From Microbacteriaceae bacterium (lineage in GTDB: Bacteria; Actinomycetota; Actinomycetes; Actinomycetales; Microbacteriaceae), in contig JAODAU010000136.1 in NCBI GenBank assembly GCA_025463615.1, positions 1 to 6,238 on the forward strand: DNA of 6,238 nt. The letters run 5' to 3'. Below the pieces are notes generated by a model. It made no database searches. It saw only the letters and a list, made by a program, of their open reading frames with translations, and was not told the origin of the DNA. The position numbers were made by a program, and so were the translations under genes. How positions within the stretch are numbered: the stretch's first letter is position 1; every line of letters starts with the position of its first letter. Positions 6,160 to 6,238 of the stretch are shown piece after piece.

Positions 6160-6238
6160 TCAGCCCTCGAGCTCCGCGGCGAGCTCCGCGCGCCGCTGCA
6201 CCGCGATCGACACCGTGTCGTCGTCGGCGTCGAATCGC
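6160..6238 (-). CDS. C-terminal end of an upstream gene, probably the PotA-like ATPase (partial)
   Basis: Only the last 25 codons and a TGA (6160-6162) are in the window, ending RRAELAAELEG. The visible piece starts RFDADDDTVSIAVQ, which could be the last strand of a TOBE domain followed by a helical tail, as at the end of PotA-type ATPases. That match is weak by itself. The main support is position: 2 nt before the PotB-like start, where potA normally sits in potABC operons. A substrate-binding protein gene is the main alternative. Confidence 0.55.
   Translation of the reverse strand, partial: RFDADDDTVSIAVQRRAELAAELEG
6164..6168 (-). promoter_or_regulatory. Ribosome binding site of the PotB-like gene
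   Basis: GAGGG on the minus strand, 6 nt before the ATG at 6157. It lies within the last codons of the upstream gene and fixes this start. Confidence 0.6.

Overview
This GC-rich window looks like the chromosome of a high-GC actinobacterium. The codon third positions are nearly all G or C, several starts appear leaderless, and GAT-GCC is used for Asp-Ala-Ala, which together suggest the family Microbacteriaceae. The family-level placement is inference. No mobile element, CRISPR array, tRNA or rRNA is visible, and coding density is close to 100 percent.

Left block (1-2561, plus strand): the 3' part of an ABC-2 type export permease, a DesK-type sensor histidine kinase and a LuxR/NarL-type response regulator. 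The kinase and regulator genes overlap by 4 nt. This permease-kinase-regulator order matches the signalling and efflux modules of Firmicutes and Actinobacteria such as YvfRSTU and LnrJKLMN of Bacillus subtilis. The ATPase partner would be expected just upstream of the window. The kinase gene probably also has its own leaderless promoter.

Middle block (2506-4364): an OsmC-family peroxide reductase gene on the minus strand overlaps the end of the regulator gene tail-to-tail by 56 nt. It is divergent from a GabT-type class III aminotransferase gene. Only 38 nt separate the two start codons, and both genes appear to be transcribed from closely packed leaderless promoters there.

Right block (4368-6238, minus strand): two permease genes of a spermidine/putrescine-type ABC importer (PotC-like and PotB-like), overlapping by 4 nt. 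Upstream lies the last 25 codons of another gene, most likely the PotA-like ATPase. The potC-like and gabT-like genes converge with 3 nt between their stop codons, and an imperfect hairpin spans both stops. Together these genes suggest uptake of polyamines or related amines and transamination of amine-derived omega-amino acids such as GABA.

The gene content is ordinary for this lineage, and I found no convincing new biological system. The points worth a second look are the compact regulatory junctions: paired leaderless promoters, the hairpin over two stops, the regulator tail encoded antisense to osmC, and an over-represented 7-mer.
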